A stretch of DNA of 64,000 nucleotides from Dysgonomonas mossii DSM 22836 (GCF_000213575.1 NZ_GL892007.1:310001-374000); one strand, 5' to 3'. Counted from the first letter of the stretch, positions 35,141-43,700 are shown. Made by a program: numbers and translations. The notes: generated from the sequence alone by a model not told the origin.

Positions 35141-35677
35141 TTAATATTTTTTGTCATAAGTTAGATTTACAACTCCGGTTTTGAACTGTTCTACATTTGA
35201 CAGTACCCATTCCGTTTCTTTAGGATTGTTAGGAAACAACGATATTCCTCCACCAATTATTGCTGGTATTATAGTCAGAATCATTCTGTCTAATAGATTG
35301 TTGTTTAGAAAATAGGTTATAAGTTGTCCGCCACCAATTAGCCAAATATCTTTTTCTGATTTCTCTTTTAATTCCAAAATTAAATTGTTAAGATTTCCAT
35401 TCAAAACATATGTATCCGGACTAGAGACTTTGAATTTATCATCACTTGTTACTACATAAGAATTAACTCCTGTATAAGGCCAATCAACACCAAAACCAAT
35501 AATCTCATTATAAGTTCTTTTTCCCATTATTATTGTCCCTATAGTTTTCAAAAAATCATTATATCCATGATCTATATTATCTGGGTTTGGCAGTGCGTAT
35601 AGCCAGTCTAAACTTCCATCTTTTCTGGCAATAAAGTTATCTAAAGTAGTTGCTATATACAGTACTATTTTGCTCAT
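35141..35677 (-). CDS. RibD-type dihydrofolate reductase family protein (copy 1)
   Basis: A 178-residue protein of the RibD C-terminal/DHFR-like fold: VLYIATTLDNFIARKDGSLDWL, IIMGKRTYNEI, then DIWLIGGGQLITYFLNNN and a C-terminal IPAIIGGGISLF. These NADPH-dependent reductases are common cargo in Bacteroidota elements; the real substrate is unknown and this is not a classic trimethoprim-resistance Dfr. A clear paralogue lies at 39642-40172 in the same element. Confidence 0.85.
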   Translation of the reverse strand: MSKIVLYIATTLDNFIARKDGSLDWLYALPNPDNIDHGYNDFLKTIGTIIMGKRTYNEIIGFGVDWPYTGVNSYVVTSDDKFKVSSPDTYVLNGNLNNLILELKEKSEKDIWLIGGGQLITYFLNNNLLDRMILTIIPAIIGGGISLFPNNPKETEWVLSNVEQFKTGVVNLTYDKKY

Positions 35678-35762
35678 ATCAGTAGTATTTTAGTTTTTAT
35701 TCCGTTTTATTCTTTACAAACTATTGACTTTCATTTGAGTTTAATTTCTTTAAATATTTGCT

Positions 35763-36188
35763 CTATGCAGTCGTTTTAGTTTTCGTAACGATCTTTTCGC
35801 ATAGGAACGAAAAATTATTCAGTTCGTCTTCGGTCAAAGCTGATTTAATTATATCAATCATCGAATGCCTATAGTTATCCGCATTTGACATGAATTTTGC
35901 GCCTTGAGACGTGATAATGTGTTTTACATTTCTTCGATCTTCATCTACTCTTTTTTGTTCCAACAGCCCAACCTCAAGCAACTTTTTCACTTGTCGGGAA
36001 ATAGCTGCTTTTGATACGTGCATCTTTTGAGCTATCTCGGTAGTCGTCAACGCTTCACCACTCATACGCAGAATATCCATGATATAGTATTGAGTAGCAG
36101 TGATACCATCAACCATATAAAACTTGTTGAACCAAGCAATCATGGCACATTGAAAATCGGTATATATTTCTTCAAAAGACTTTTCCAT
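35763..36188 (-). CDS. MarR-family transcriptional regulator
   Basis: A 141-residue winged-helix regulator: ITATQYYIMDILRMSGEALTTTEIA, then recognition helix SKAAISRQVKKLLEVGLLEQKRVDEDRR. It is divergent from the UvrA-like gene with a short spacer containing palindromes, so it very likely represses that gene and the coupled rteC, and itself. MarR proteins usually respond to small molecules such as phenolics, antibiotics or oxidants. Confidence 0.9.
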   Translation of the reverse strand: MEKSFEEIYTDFQCAMIAWFNKFYMVDGITATQYYIMDILRMSGEALTTTEIAQKMHVSKAAISRQVKKLLEVGLLEQKRVDEDRRNVKHIITSQGAKFMSNADNYRHSMIDIIKSALTEDELNNFSFLCEKIVTKTKTTA

Positions 36189-36201
36189 TTCAATTATATT
36201 G

Positions 36202-36232
36202 GTTAACTTTGTTAATCATTAATCATGTTAAC
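36202..36232 (+). promoter_or_regulatory. uvrA-like/rteC promoter with MarR operator
   Basis: A -7 box TAACTTTG (36204-36211) overlaps a GTTAAC palindrome (36202-36207). It is followed by TTAATCATTAA (36212-36222, a 5-1-5 palindrome at the expected transcription start) and a second GTTAAC (36227-36232). The block lies between divergent marR and uvrA-like genes, where a MarR protein would block transcription. Confidence 0.6.
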
Positions 36233-36241
36233 TTCAAAGAT

Positions 36242-38545
36242 ATGGATATTTTTTCAAACCCGGAAGATAAGAGTCAAATATTTGTATCAGGCGCAAGGGA
36301 AAACAACTTGAAGAATATTTCGTTGGCTATTCCCAAAAGAAAAATAACTGTCTTTACAGGGGTGTCAGGTTCAGGTAAATCTTCTCTCGTATTTGATACG
36401 ATAGCTGCCGAATCAAGCCGTCAGCTCAACGATACGTTCAGCAGCTATATCCGCAATCAGCTGCCACATTATGGTAAGCCGGATGTGGATGAGTTGAGAA
36501 ATTTATCAGTGGCTATTATTGTAGATCAGAAGCGTATCGGAGGGAATGCCCGCTCAACTGTAGGAACGATAACCGATATAAACCCATTGCTCCGCTTGCT
36601 CTTCTCCCGAATAGGAAAACCATTTGTGGGTTATTCCAATATTTTTTCGTTCAACAATCCGCAAGGTATGTGCAGTGAGTGTGAAGGATTAGGAAAAGTA
36701 AACGATATAAATGTTGCAAAACTCTTTGACAGGAATCTTTCACTGAATGAAGGAGCAATTCGCTTTCCGACCTTTGAGCCGGGTGGATGGCGTTGGACAC
36801 GTTATGTACATTCGGGACTTTTCGATAATGATAAGAAGCTTAAAGACTATACCGAAGAAGAGTGGAATAATCTTCTTTATGTAAAGAGCCTTAAATTGGA
36901 GAATCCAGCTCCCGAATGGCATAAGACCTCAAAATATGAAGGCGTAATACCTCGCTTGGAACGTACTTTTTTAAAACGAAATTCAAAGTCAGCTGACGAA
37001 AACTACAAGGAAGAACTTGAAAATATTATTCAGAAACGTACTTGCCCGAAATGTAATGGAGCAAGGTTGAATCAGAAAGTATTGAAATGTCGGATACTCG
37101 GAATGAATATTGCCGATTGCTGTGCTATGCCTGTAAAAGAACTTCTTAAATTTATGGACAGAATAGAAAGAACTCCGGTATCAACTCCGATAGTTACAGC
37201 ATTATCGTCACAATTGCAGCATTTGTCAGATATTGGTTTGGACTATTTAAGTCTTGACAGGGAAACATCTACGCTTTCGGGTGGAGAGTCACAACGCATC
37301 AAGATGGTTCGCCATTTGGGTAGCAGCCTTACGGATATCACCTACATATTTGATGAACCAAGTGTAGGACTTCATCCGGCGGATGTTGACCGATTGAATA
37401 AGCTGCTGCTAAATCTTCGGGACAAAGGCAATACTATTTTGATTGTCGAGCATGATCCCGATGTGATTTCCATTGCTGACCATATTGTTGATATTGGGCC
37501 GGGTGCAGGGAAATCAGGTGGGGAAATAACGTTTCAGGGTGATTGTGCAGGGCTGAAAAAATCAGGCACATTAACAGGAAAGTATTTATCAACAAAAACG
37601 GCGCTAAACACAGCTCCACGACAACACAGAGGGCATTTAGACTTGGCGAATGTCAGTCTTCACAACCTTCATAATATCAGCGTAAAGATACCGAAAGGTG
37701 TTATGACGGTTGTCACAGGTGTTGCTGGTTCGGGAAAAAGCACACTGATAGATGAATTGCTTGTGGAAAAATATCCCGACATTAAACTAATCGACCAAAC
37801 GGCACTTCAGGGCAAGAGGCGTTCCAATATTGCTACTTATACAGGTATCATGAACAGCATACGCAATCTTTTTGCTACTGAGAATAAAGTCTCGCCCTCA
37901 CTTTTCAGCTCCAACTCCGAAGGTGCATGTCCGCAATGCAAGGGATTGGGTGAAATTCATACCGACCTTGCTTTTATGGATGATGTGGTAACTCCATGTG
38001 AACAGTGCAACGGAAGCGGATTTAAACAGGAAGTGTTAAAGTATATGATTCAAGGCAAGAACATCAGCGAAATTTTATCGTTAACGGTTTCAGAAGCAAC
38101 CACCTTCTTTGAAGGAAGCGAACTGCAACCGGCTTTTGAAAGATTATCGGAAGTTGGTCTGGATTATATTACACTGGGGCAACCGCTGAATACATTTTCA
38201 GGCGGAGAATGCCAACGTGTGAAGCTGGCAACTGCGTTGGAAACAGAAGGAGAAATTTATGTGTTTGATGAGCCGACAACTGGACTTCACCCTTCGGATA
38301 CAGATAGGTTGATGAGATTGTTTAACCGCTTGCTTGACAAAGGATGCACGTTGATCGTCATAGAGCATAATCTTCATGTAATTAGCCGAGCCGACTGGAT
38401 AATCGACATTGGTGTCACTGAAAAAAATGAAGGCAAAATCGTCTTTGATGGGAAAGTTGCTGATATAATCAACTGTGGGAAATCAATAACAGGCAAGTAT
38501 TTGAATACATACCTGAAAAATAGCTTTACACAATATAAAGAATGA
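36242..38545 (+). CDS. UvrA-like ABC ATPase (drug-resistance type)
   Basis: About 767 residues from the ATG at 36242; I prefer this to an upstream in-frame TTG. Two ABC modules: Walker A GVSGSGKSS and GVAGSGKST, signatures LSGGESQRIKM and FSGGECQRVKL, and Walker B segments TYIFDEPSVGLHP and IYVFDEPTTGLHP. Zinc-finger cysteine pairs are present (CSECEGLG, CPKCNGAR, CPQCKGLG, CEQCNGSG). It is shorter than housekeeping UvrA (about 940 residues) and resembles the class II or DrrC-like paralogues linked to resistance against DNA-binding drugs. Its stop overlaps the rteC start (ATGA), and a MarR repressor is divergent, so the gene is probably drug-inducible. Confidence 0.88.
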   Translation: MDIFSNPEDKSQIFVSGARENNLKNISLAIPKRKITVFTGVSGSGKSSLVFDTIAAESSRQLNDTFSSYIRNQLPHYGKPDVDELRNLSVAIIVDQKRIGGNARSTVGTITDINPLLRLLFSRIGKPFVGYSNIFSFNNPQGMCSECEGLGKVNDINVAKLFDRNLSLNEGAIRFPTFEPGGWRWTRYVHSGLFDNDKKLKDYTEEEWNNLLYVKSLKLENPAPEWHKTSKYEGVIPRLERTFLKRNSKSADENYKEELENIIQKRTCPKCNGARLNQKVLKCRILGMNIADCCAMPVKELLKFMDRIERTPVSTPIVTALSSQLQHLSDIGLDYLSLDRETSTLSGGESQRIKMVRHLGSSLTDITYIFDEPSVGLHPADVDRLNKLLLNLRDKGNTILIVEHDPDVISIADHIVDIGPGAGKSGGEITFQGDCAGLKKSGTLTGKYLSTKTALNTAPRQHRGHLDLANVSLHNLHNISVKIPKGVMTVVTGVAGSGKSTLIDELLVEKYPDIKLIDQTALQGKRRSNIATYTGIMNSIRNLFATENKVSPSLFSSNSEGACPQCKGLGEIHTDLAFMDDVVTPCEQCNGSGFKQEVLKYMIQGKNISEILSLTVSEATTFFEGSELQPAFERLSEVGLDYITLGQPLNTFSGGECQRVKLATALETEGEIYVFDEPTTGLHPSDTDRLMRLFNRLLDKGCTLIVIEHNLHVISRADWIIDIGVTEKNEGKIVFDGKVADIINCGKSITGKYLNTYLKNSFTQYKE

Positions 38546-39381
38546 ATCACATACATCAGATATCGGAAGATCTTAATACTCTAATTCAAGAAAAAGAATT
38601 GGAGATATCTGATGTGATAAAAGATGTACCTCAAATAGTATTGCTGTTGGAAGAAGGATTCCTTAAACTCAAAAAAGAAGTTTCAGCTTATACTTTTCCT
38701 TCAAAACTTGAAGAAATTAGATTTTTCAAGGAGACTAAACCAAAGCTATTTTCCAAGTTAATCTATCTCCGGAAAATATATCAGATCGAACTAAATTTGC
38801 CTGTATCCAATTATAGCACAGTACAGTCATACTTTGAAAAAGAGCATGACCATATTAATCTGTTCTGTAGTAAGAATGCGGATTTCATTCAATATTATCG
38901 GTCAGGAAAAACCATACTGGATGAATACTATTTTCTGAGAGGGAGAAATGAAATGGAATTGAATCTGGAAAGTTTCTATTTTGAGCGTGATCCGCTATTC
39001 TCTACCAACTTTGATTTCAAGGTTGCTAAACTACTGGCAAATGATATGCTGGCAGCTTATCTGAATTGCAGACTATTGAATTTGAAGCATCAGTTTGATA
39101 ATAATCAAACCCTTGGACTATTCTCTAAAGAAAAGTGGACAGACAAAAAAGTGGCACTTGTTGAATTGATATACTCTATTCATTCGGCAGAGAGTGTCAA
39201 TTCTGGAAATATAGAACTGAAAACATTAGCCTCATTATTTGAGAAAATGTTCAATGTAGACCTGAGCGATTTATATCATGTTTATTTAGAGATTAGAGGT
39301 CGAAAAGGAGATCGTACAGTTTATCTCAACAAATTGATAAACGCTCTCATCAATCGTATGAATGAGGCGGATAGCAAGTAA
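38542..39381 (+). CDS. rteC: RteC-domain regulator of element excision
   Basis: A 279-residue protein matching the RteC family of Bacteroides conjugative transposons, with the segment FYFERDPLFSTNFDFKVAK and following LLANDMLAAYLNC, and a C-terminal helical DNA-binding region (DLYHVYLEIRGRKGDRTVYL). In CTnDOT, RteC activates the excision operon after tetracycline induction through RteA/RteB. Here no rteA, rteB or tetQ is in view; instead the gene is translationally coupled to the UvrA-like ATPase under a MarR repressor. Confidence 0.85.
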   Translation: MNHIHQISEDLNTLIQEKELEISDVIKDVPQIVLLLEEGFLKLKKEVSAYTFPSKLEEIRFFKETKPKLFSKLIYLRKIYQIELNLPVSNYSTVQSYFEKEHDHINLFCSKNADFIQYYRSGKTILDEYYFLRGRNEMELNLESFYFERDPLFSTNFDFKVAKLLANDMLAAYLNCRLLNLKHQFDNNQTLGLFSKEKWTDKKVALVELIYSIHSAESVNSGNIELKTLASLFEKMFNVDLSDLYHVYLEIRGRKGDRTVYLNKLINALINRMNEADSK

Positions 39382-39456
39382 TTCAATGAAAACAATTATC
39401 TTTGCATGAAGAATAAAAATATATCAGGAGGTAATTCTCCTTAAGAATATAACATA

Positions 39457-39471
39457 ACGTTCACTGAACGT
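39457..39471. repeat. 15-bp palindrome upstream of the structured element
   Basis: ACGTTCA-C-TGAACGT is a perfect 7-1-7 palindrome between rteC and the second reductase gene. It could be a binding site for a dimeric regulator or part of the adjoining folded element. A small AGGAG/CTCCT hairpin (39426-39441) lies just before it. Confidence 0.55.
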
Positions 39472-39607
39472 CTCGCAACGAAAACTGGTAATTTTTAGAA
39501 GAACGAGACGAAATGTGCAATGTTCATGCTATACGAAAGTATGGTGTGGGCTTGCTTGTTTCGTTCTTCGGGTATACCAGTACCTCGTTGCGGAGCAATG
39601 CGAGTTC
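39466..39607 (+). ncRNA. Nested inverted-repeat element, possible structured RNA or cruciform
   Basis: Five complementary segments nest around one centre: GAAC 39466-39469 with 39604-39607; CGCAACGA 39474-39481 with 39585-39592; ACTGGTA 39484-39490 with 39575-39581; GAAGAACGAGAC 39498-39509 with 39558-39569 (one wobble pair); and an inner stem closed by a GAAA tetraloop (39529-39534, loop 39535-39538, 39539-39544). The wobble and the GNRA loop favour RNA. The 3' flank has a T-run. No reading frame inside is convincing. I do not recognise a family; it does not fit integron attC core sites or group II intron domain V. Confidence 0.5.
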
Positions 39608-39641
39608 CACACTTTTTTTATTATATATAAACATCGCATCA

Positions 39642-40172
39642 ATGAGAAAAATTAAATTATATATAGCAGCATCCATCGATGGTTATATTGCTCGTGCTGA
39701 TGGAGATTTGGATTGGTTGATGGAATATCCAATTACCCCTGATTTAAATTATGGATACACTGATTTTTTAGAGTCTGTTGATAGCGTAATTATGGGAGGA
39801 AAAACCTATCGGGATATTTTGAATATGGATGTAATTTATCCCTACGAAAGTAAGATGTCCTATGTGATAACACGAAATTCAATAAACCCTCAAAAAGACA
39901 ATATCTGTTTTATTTCGGATGATACTATTGAAACTGTATCAGAACTGAAGAAAAAGCAAGACAAAGATATCTGGCTTGTAGGAGGTGGAGAAATCATATC
40001 GCTATTCTTAAGTAACAACCTGATTGATGAAATTATAATCACGACAGTACCTGTTATGCTTGGAAATGGCATTCCTTTGTTCCCCGCTAATCAACAGGAA
40101 TCAAAATGGGATTTGAAAGAATGTACAAGCTATGAAAACGGAGTTGTACAAGTAAAGTATACAAGAAAATAG
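39642..40172 (+). CDS. RibD-type dihydrofolate reductase family protein (copy 2)
   Basis: A 176-residue protein starting at the ATG at 39642; an upstream extension from 39513 would run through the folded element and has no family similarity. Same fold as the reductase at 35141-35677: KLYIAASIDGYIARADGDLDWL, IMGGKTYRDI, DIWLVGGGEIISLFLSNNLIDE and IPLFPANQQESKW. The two copies agree over the whole length with conserved motifs, so they are paralogues within one element. Substrate unknown. A strong terminator follows. Confidence 0.85.
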   Translation: MRKIKLYIAASIDGYIARADGDLDWLMEYPITPDLNYGYTDFLESVDSVIMGGKTYRDILNMDVIYPYESKMSYVITRNSINPQKDNICFISDDTIETVSELKKKQDKDIWLVGGGEIISLFLSNNLIDEIIITTVPVMLGNGIPLFPANQQESKWDLKECTSYENGVVQVKYTRK

Positions 40173-40195
40173 AGAATTAGATATTTTACCGATGT

Positions 40196-40230
40196 TCCCA
40201 AGTTGCACCCAACTTGGGATTTTTGTTTTT
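40196..40230 (+). terminator. Rho-independent terminator after reductase copy 2
   Basis: TCCCAAGTT (40196-40204) pairs with AACTTGGGA (40211-40219) around a 6-nt loop, then TTTTTGTTTTT. A related stretch in inverted orientation (CCCCAACTTGGGA at about 40340-40352, preceded by a run of A) lies 130 bp further and could stop minus-strand transcription. Confidence 0.8.
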
Positions 40231-40417
40231 ATGGCTCTATTCAAAGCTATTTATCCATCAGCCATACACTTCTTTAGATAACCAATTCTCTTTTGCAGTC
40301 ATATAATCAACCACTTATTCTTCGTTGCAAAAAAAAAATCCCCAACTTGGGAAGACCTTGTGAATTCAGCATTTCATTACTTCTGATCTTTGCAAAGCAT
40401 ATCAAATAGTTACAATT

Positions 40418-40777
40418 ATGGATGTCATTACGATAGAGTCAAAAGCGTTCAAAGAGCTGGAAGCTAAAATAAATGCTATTGCAAACTATATCCTCAATAA
40501 GCAGGAAGAAGATAATATTAATGAGGATGAAATATGGGTGGATAGTTATGAAGTTTGCACATTCCTGAAAATAAGCGATAAGACACTGCAACGACTTCGG
40601 GTGTCGGGAACAATTGCCTATTCCAATATTCGTGGTCGCTATTTCTATAAAATCGGCGAGATAAAGCGAATGCTGGAAGAGCGGCTTATAAGAAGCAATT
40701 CGGAATGTTTAAATGATCTGGTAACAAATCACAAACTCTATGTTAAGGAAAGAAGAAATCTTAGAAAGAACAAGTAA
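40418..40777 (+). CDS. Excisionase-like helix-turn-helix protein (first)
   Basis: A 119-residue protein with a MerR/excisionase-type HTH in its second half: EIWVDSYEVCTFLKISDKTLQRLR and YSNIRGRYFYKIGEIKRML. Proteins of this type occur beside the replication/excision genes of Bacteroides conjugative transposons (Xis2c/Xis2d-like). The coding region overlaps the primase gene by 38 bp, so the two are coupled. A second protein of the same type follows the primase. Confidence 0.8.
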   Translation: MDVITIESKAFKELEAKINAIANYILNKQEEDNINEDEIWVDSYEVCTFLKISDKTLQRLRVSGTIAYSNIRGRYFYKIGEIKRMLEERLIRSNSECLNDLVTNHKLYVKERRNLRKNK

Positions 40778-42764
40778 TGGTCTGAATGTTTTCAAACATT
40801 ACATTACCTGTCAGTGGCGTGTTGGTCGAAATTTCTTCAATCCGCTATACGAAGATAAAAAAGCATCCTGTAATATTTATTTTGACCGAAAGGGCTGTAT
40901 CTATAAGTTGAAAGACTTCGGCAATGACCAATACAGTGGTGATTGCTTCTTTTTTGTTGGACAATTAAGAGGTCTGGATTGCAACAATGCTAACGATTTT
41001 GTTGAAATACTGAAAATCATAAATCGTGACTTGTCGCTGGGTATATCAGAAGATGCATCGGCACATATTCCTCCTGTAAAAACTTTCCCAAATCAACAGG
41101 AAAAGAAGTCCAAAACATATTCATTCCGAGAGCAAAATTTTACGGCAAAAGAGCTCTTTTTCTGGCAACAATATGGAATCAGTCCGGAGTTGTTGTTTCA
41201 GTACAAAGTATGTTCTGTAAAATCATTTCAAAGCGAGACTCAGGAAGGCAAGCCATATACGCTTACTTCTTCCCAAGATGAACCTATATTCGGATACAAA
41301 GGTAAGCGGTTCATTAAACTGTATCGTCCTTTTTCCCAACTTCGTTTCCTGTATGGCGGAGATATTGGGGACAACTACTGTTTTGGTCTGGAACAGTTAC
41401 CCGCAAAAGGGGATACGTTGTTTATCACTGGTGGTGAGAAAGATGTTCTTTCTCTTGCTGCCAAAGGATTTCATGCTATTTGTTTCAATAGTGAAACCGT
41501 AAACATCCCTGCAAATATTATCTACAAATTAACCTTCCGCTTTAAGCATATTGTCCTGCTTTATGATGTGGATAAAACAGGACTTGAAAGTTCCCGAAAG
41601 CACGAAAAACAGTTGGCTGAATATACTGCAAAACGTCTATTATTGCCACTTTCAGGAATAAAAGAAGAGAAAGATATATCTGATTATTTTAGGATTGGGA
41701 ACAGTCGTAAAGACTTTTTGAAATTGTTTCTTGAGTTTTTGGATACTCTATATAGCGATACCATGACTATGCTCAAATCATGCGAAATAGACTTTAGTAA
41801 CCCTCCGGAAAAGGCACAAGAAATCATCTCTGCCGGAGATGTGCCGTTGGGAACTCAAGGAAATATCTTGTGTGTCACTGGTGGTGAAGGAACTGGTAAA
41901 AGTAATTATGTGGCTGCATTGTTAGCAGGTTCAATTCGTCAAAAAGATATCCAGATTGATACGCTAGGCATCAATGTATGTGAGAATATCAAGCGAAAAG
42001 CCGTGTTGCTTTATGATACCGAACAATCGGAAGTACAACTGTTTAAAAATGTTACAAACCTTATTAAACGAGCAAAACAGGGAGATAAACCTGAAGAGTT
42101 AAAAGCCTTTTGCCTGACAGGGATGTCTCGAAAAGAACGTCTACAAGCCATCGTACAAAGTATGGATAAATTCTACTACCAGTATGGTGGAATACAATTG
42201 GTGGTTATTGACGGTATTGCCGACTTAGTGCATTCTGCCAATGATGAAGCTGAAAGTTTGCGTGTAGTAGATGAGCTTTACCGATTAGCAGGTATTTATC
42301 AAACTTGTATTATCTGTGTACTTCACTACGTGCCTAACGGGTTGAAGTTACGGGGACATCTTGGTTCGGAATTGCAACGTAAAGCTGCGGCCATACTTTC
42401 TATAGAGTTAGATAATGATCCAACTGTATCCGTAGTGAAAGCACTGAAAGTTCGTGAAGGTAGCCCGTTGGATGTTCCATTAATGCAGTTTTCATGGAAT
42501 AAGGATGCTGGTATGCATCTGTATATTGGTGAAAAGCCCCGTGAAGAAAAAGAGAAACGAAAGGAAAAAGAACTGGTAAGCGTTGCCCGTGAGATTTTCG
42601 AACAACAGACTTTTATTACTTACATCGACTTATGTGAGCAAATTCAACAAATTATGGATGTGAAGGAACGTACAGCAAAAAGTTATATCCGGTTTATGCG
42701 GGAAAAAGATATTATCATCAAAGACCCATCAAACCAAAGCTATTTTATCAAAGGACATATATAA
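40740..42764 (+). CDS. Toprim primase fused to RepA-like helicase ATPase
   Basis: A 674-residue two-part protein. The N-terminal region (about 1-100) resembles the fold that precedes bacterial primase Toprim domains. Toprim lies at about 225-300 with ITGGEKDVLSL (catalytic Glu233) and LLYDVDKTG (Asp276, Asp278). The C-terminal half is a RecA-fold ATPase of RepA/DnaB type: Walker A GGEGTGKSN (381-389) and Walker B LVVIDG (487-492). The extreme C-terminus is a small winged helix. Likely supports autonomous replication of the excised circle. Flanked on both sides by excisionase-like HTH genes. Confidence 0.85.
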   Translation: MLRKEEILERTSNGLNVFKHYITCQWRVGRNFFNPLYEDKKASCNIYFDRKGCIYKLKDFGNDQYSGDCFFFVGQLRGLDCNNANDFVEILKIINRDLSLGISEDASAHIPPVKTFPNQQEKKSKTYSFREQNFTAKELFFWQQYGISPELLFQYKVCSVKSFQSETQEGKPYTLTSSQDEPIFGYKGKRFIKLYRPFSQLRFLYGGDIGDNYCFGLEQLPAKGDTLFITGGEKDVLSLAAKGFHAICFNSETVNIPANIIYKLTFRFKHIVLLYDVDKTGLESSRKHEKQLAEYTAKRLLLPLSGIKEEKDISDYFRIGNSRKDFLKLFLEFLDTLYSDTMTMLKSCEIDFSNPPEKAQEIISAGDVPLGTQGNILCVTGGEGTGKSNYVAALLAGSIRQKDIQIDTLGINVCENIKRKAVLLYDTEQSEVQLFKNVTNLIKRAKQGDKPEELKAFCLTGMSRKERLQAIVQSMDKFYYQYGGIQLVVIDGIADLVHSANDEAESLRVVDELYRLAGIYQTCIICVLHYVPNGLKLRGHLGSELQRKAAAILSIELDNDPTVSVVKALKVREGSPLDVPLMQFSWNKDAGMHLYIGEKPREEKEKRKEKELVSVAREIFEQQTFITYIDLCEQIQQIMDVKERTAKSYIRFMREKDIIIKDPSNQSYFIKGHI

Positions 42765-42773
42765 TCAGCAGTT

Positions 42774-43052
42774 ATGAATATAGATAGAGAAAATTTTGAA
42801 GCTTGGATGGAACGCATGATGGATAGGTTCGATATGTTAGACAAAAAAGTTGAACGACTGAATACCCAGCGTAATTGCTTGGATGGAGAACAGCTTTTGG
42901 ATAATCAGGATTTGATGTTTTTACTTAAAGTGAGCCTACGTACTTTGCAGCGTTACCGTACCAAAGGCATTTTACCTTATATCAAATTGGATGATGGCAG
43001 GTGTTACTATAAGGCTTCGGATGTACATAAGTTGATAAGGGAACGGTTTTGA
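42774..43052 (+). CDS. Excisionase-like helix-turn-helix protein (second)
   Basis: A 92-residue protein with the same MerR/excisionase-type HTH as the gene before the primase: LDNQDLMFLLKVSLRTLQRYRTKGILPYIK, then GRCYYKASDVHKLIRE. A short coiled N-terminus precedes it. Starts 9 bp after the primase stop and closes the replication/excision block. The next gene is on the opposite strand. Confidence 0.8.
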   Translation: MNIDRENFEAWMERMMDRFDMLDKKVERLNTQRNCLDGEQLLDNQDLMFLLKVSLRTLQRYRTKGILPYIKLDDGRCYYKASDVHKLIRERF

Positions 43053-43056
43053 AAAA

Positions 43057-43593
43057 TTAAAAATTAATTTGCCATTCGGTTACTTTTTCACCTTTTTTAT
43101 ATTGCTCAAACATGCAATTCCGTGATTTTATATCAAGTTCAATATAGTATCCCCATATATAACGACAAACATGTTCTGGTAAAGCCATTCCATCATAAGA
43201 CCAAATGTTATCATAACTATCTTTTGTTAAAGCTCTTAATCTTTTACGATCATTGATTTTCTCTTCTTGAGGTCTACTTGACTTCTTCATTTCAATTGCA
43301 ATGAGATTATCTTGCAGAGTATTATTTCCTCTACTATGTAATATTACATCACAATTCACAGTAACAACCTCCATATTCTCATCTAATATAGTTTTAACTT
43401 TGCCTTGATTTCTATTGTATTCTGCATCGGCATAATAGCCATTTATCTTATTCTTTTTTGCCATACTTTCCAAGTAAATAGACAATCTTGCGCATAGATT
43501 CCTTTCATTAACATCTGATAATATGTTATCAATATCATTTTTGAAAAAGGTATCTATTGAATCTAAGAATAACTTATGTAATAATTTATCCAT
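43057..43593 (-). CDS. Orphan PD-(D/E)XK nuclease-like protein
   Basis: A 178-residue protein of no named family that I can give. The centre has the pattern of a PD-(D/E)XK nuclease: CDVILHSRG (Asp82), a strand, then NLIAIEMKKS (Glu101, Lys103). An upstream conserved-looking segment, ERNLCARLSIYLE, may supply the additional acidic residue. Its stop codon is 4 bp from the convergent HTH gene, and it interrupts an otherwise standard element backbone. Proteins with this pattern are common beside defence genes; a nuclease or repair function is inferred. Confidence 0.55.
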   Translation of the reverse strand: MDKLLHKLFLDSIDTFFKNDIDNILSDVNERNLCARLSIYLESMAKKNKINGYYADAEYNRNQGKVKTILDENMEVVTVNCDVILHSRGNNTLQDNLIAIEMKKSSRPQEEKINDRKRLRALTKDSYDNIWSYDGMALPEHVCRYIWGYYIELDIKSRNCMFEQYKKGEKVTEWQINF

Positions 43594-43639
43594 ATATGTA
43601 AAGTGTTAAAAATGCATCCAATGTACCCACTAGGTGCCA

Positions 43640-43700
43640 ACCACAAAAAATCTCAATTTCAGATAGCGTAAAATCTATTTATAATGAGATTTTCTGTGGT
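43640..43700. repeat. Inverted repeat containing a 19-bp sequence shared with the traE leader
   Basis: ACCACAAAAAATCTCAATT at 43640-43658 is identical to 58496-58514. Its first 16 bases recur here in inverted form (43685-43700, one mismatch), giving 16-bp arms around a 26-bp loop just past the DUF3945 stop. It may terminate DUF3945 transcription, but the exact distant copy suggests a protein-binding site or recombination trace. Confidence 0.6.

Noticed and set aside
39466-39607. Integron attC site or group II intron remnant
   Set aside because: The folded element has no RYYYAAC/GTTRRRY core sites at its ends, and no intron domain V sequence or reverse transcriptase is nearby.
39513-39641. 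43-residue N-terminal extension of the second reductase
   Set aside because: The extension is translated from the folded inverted-repeat element and has no counterpart in the paralogue, which starts at the equivalent of the ATG at 39642.
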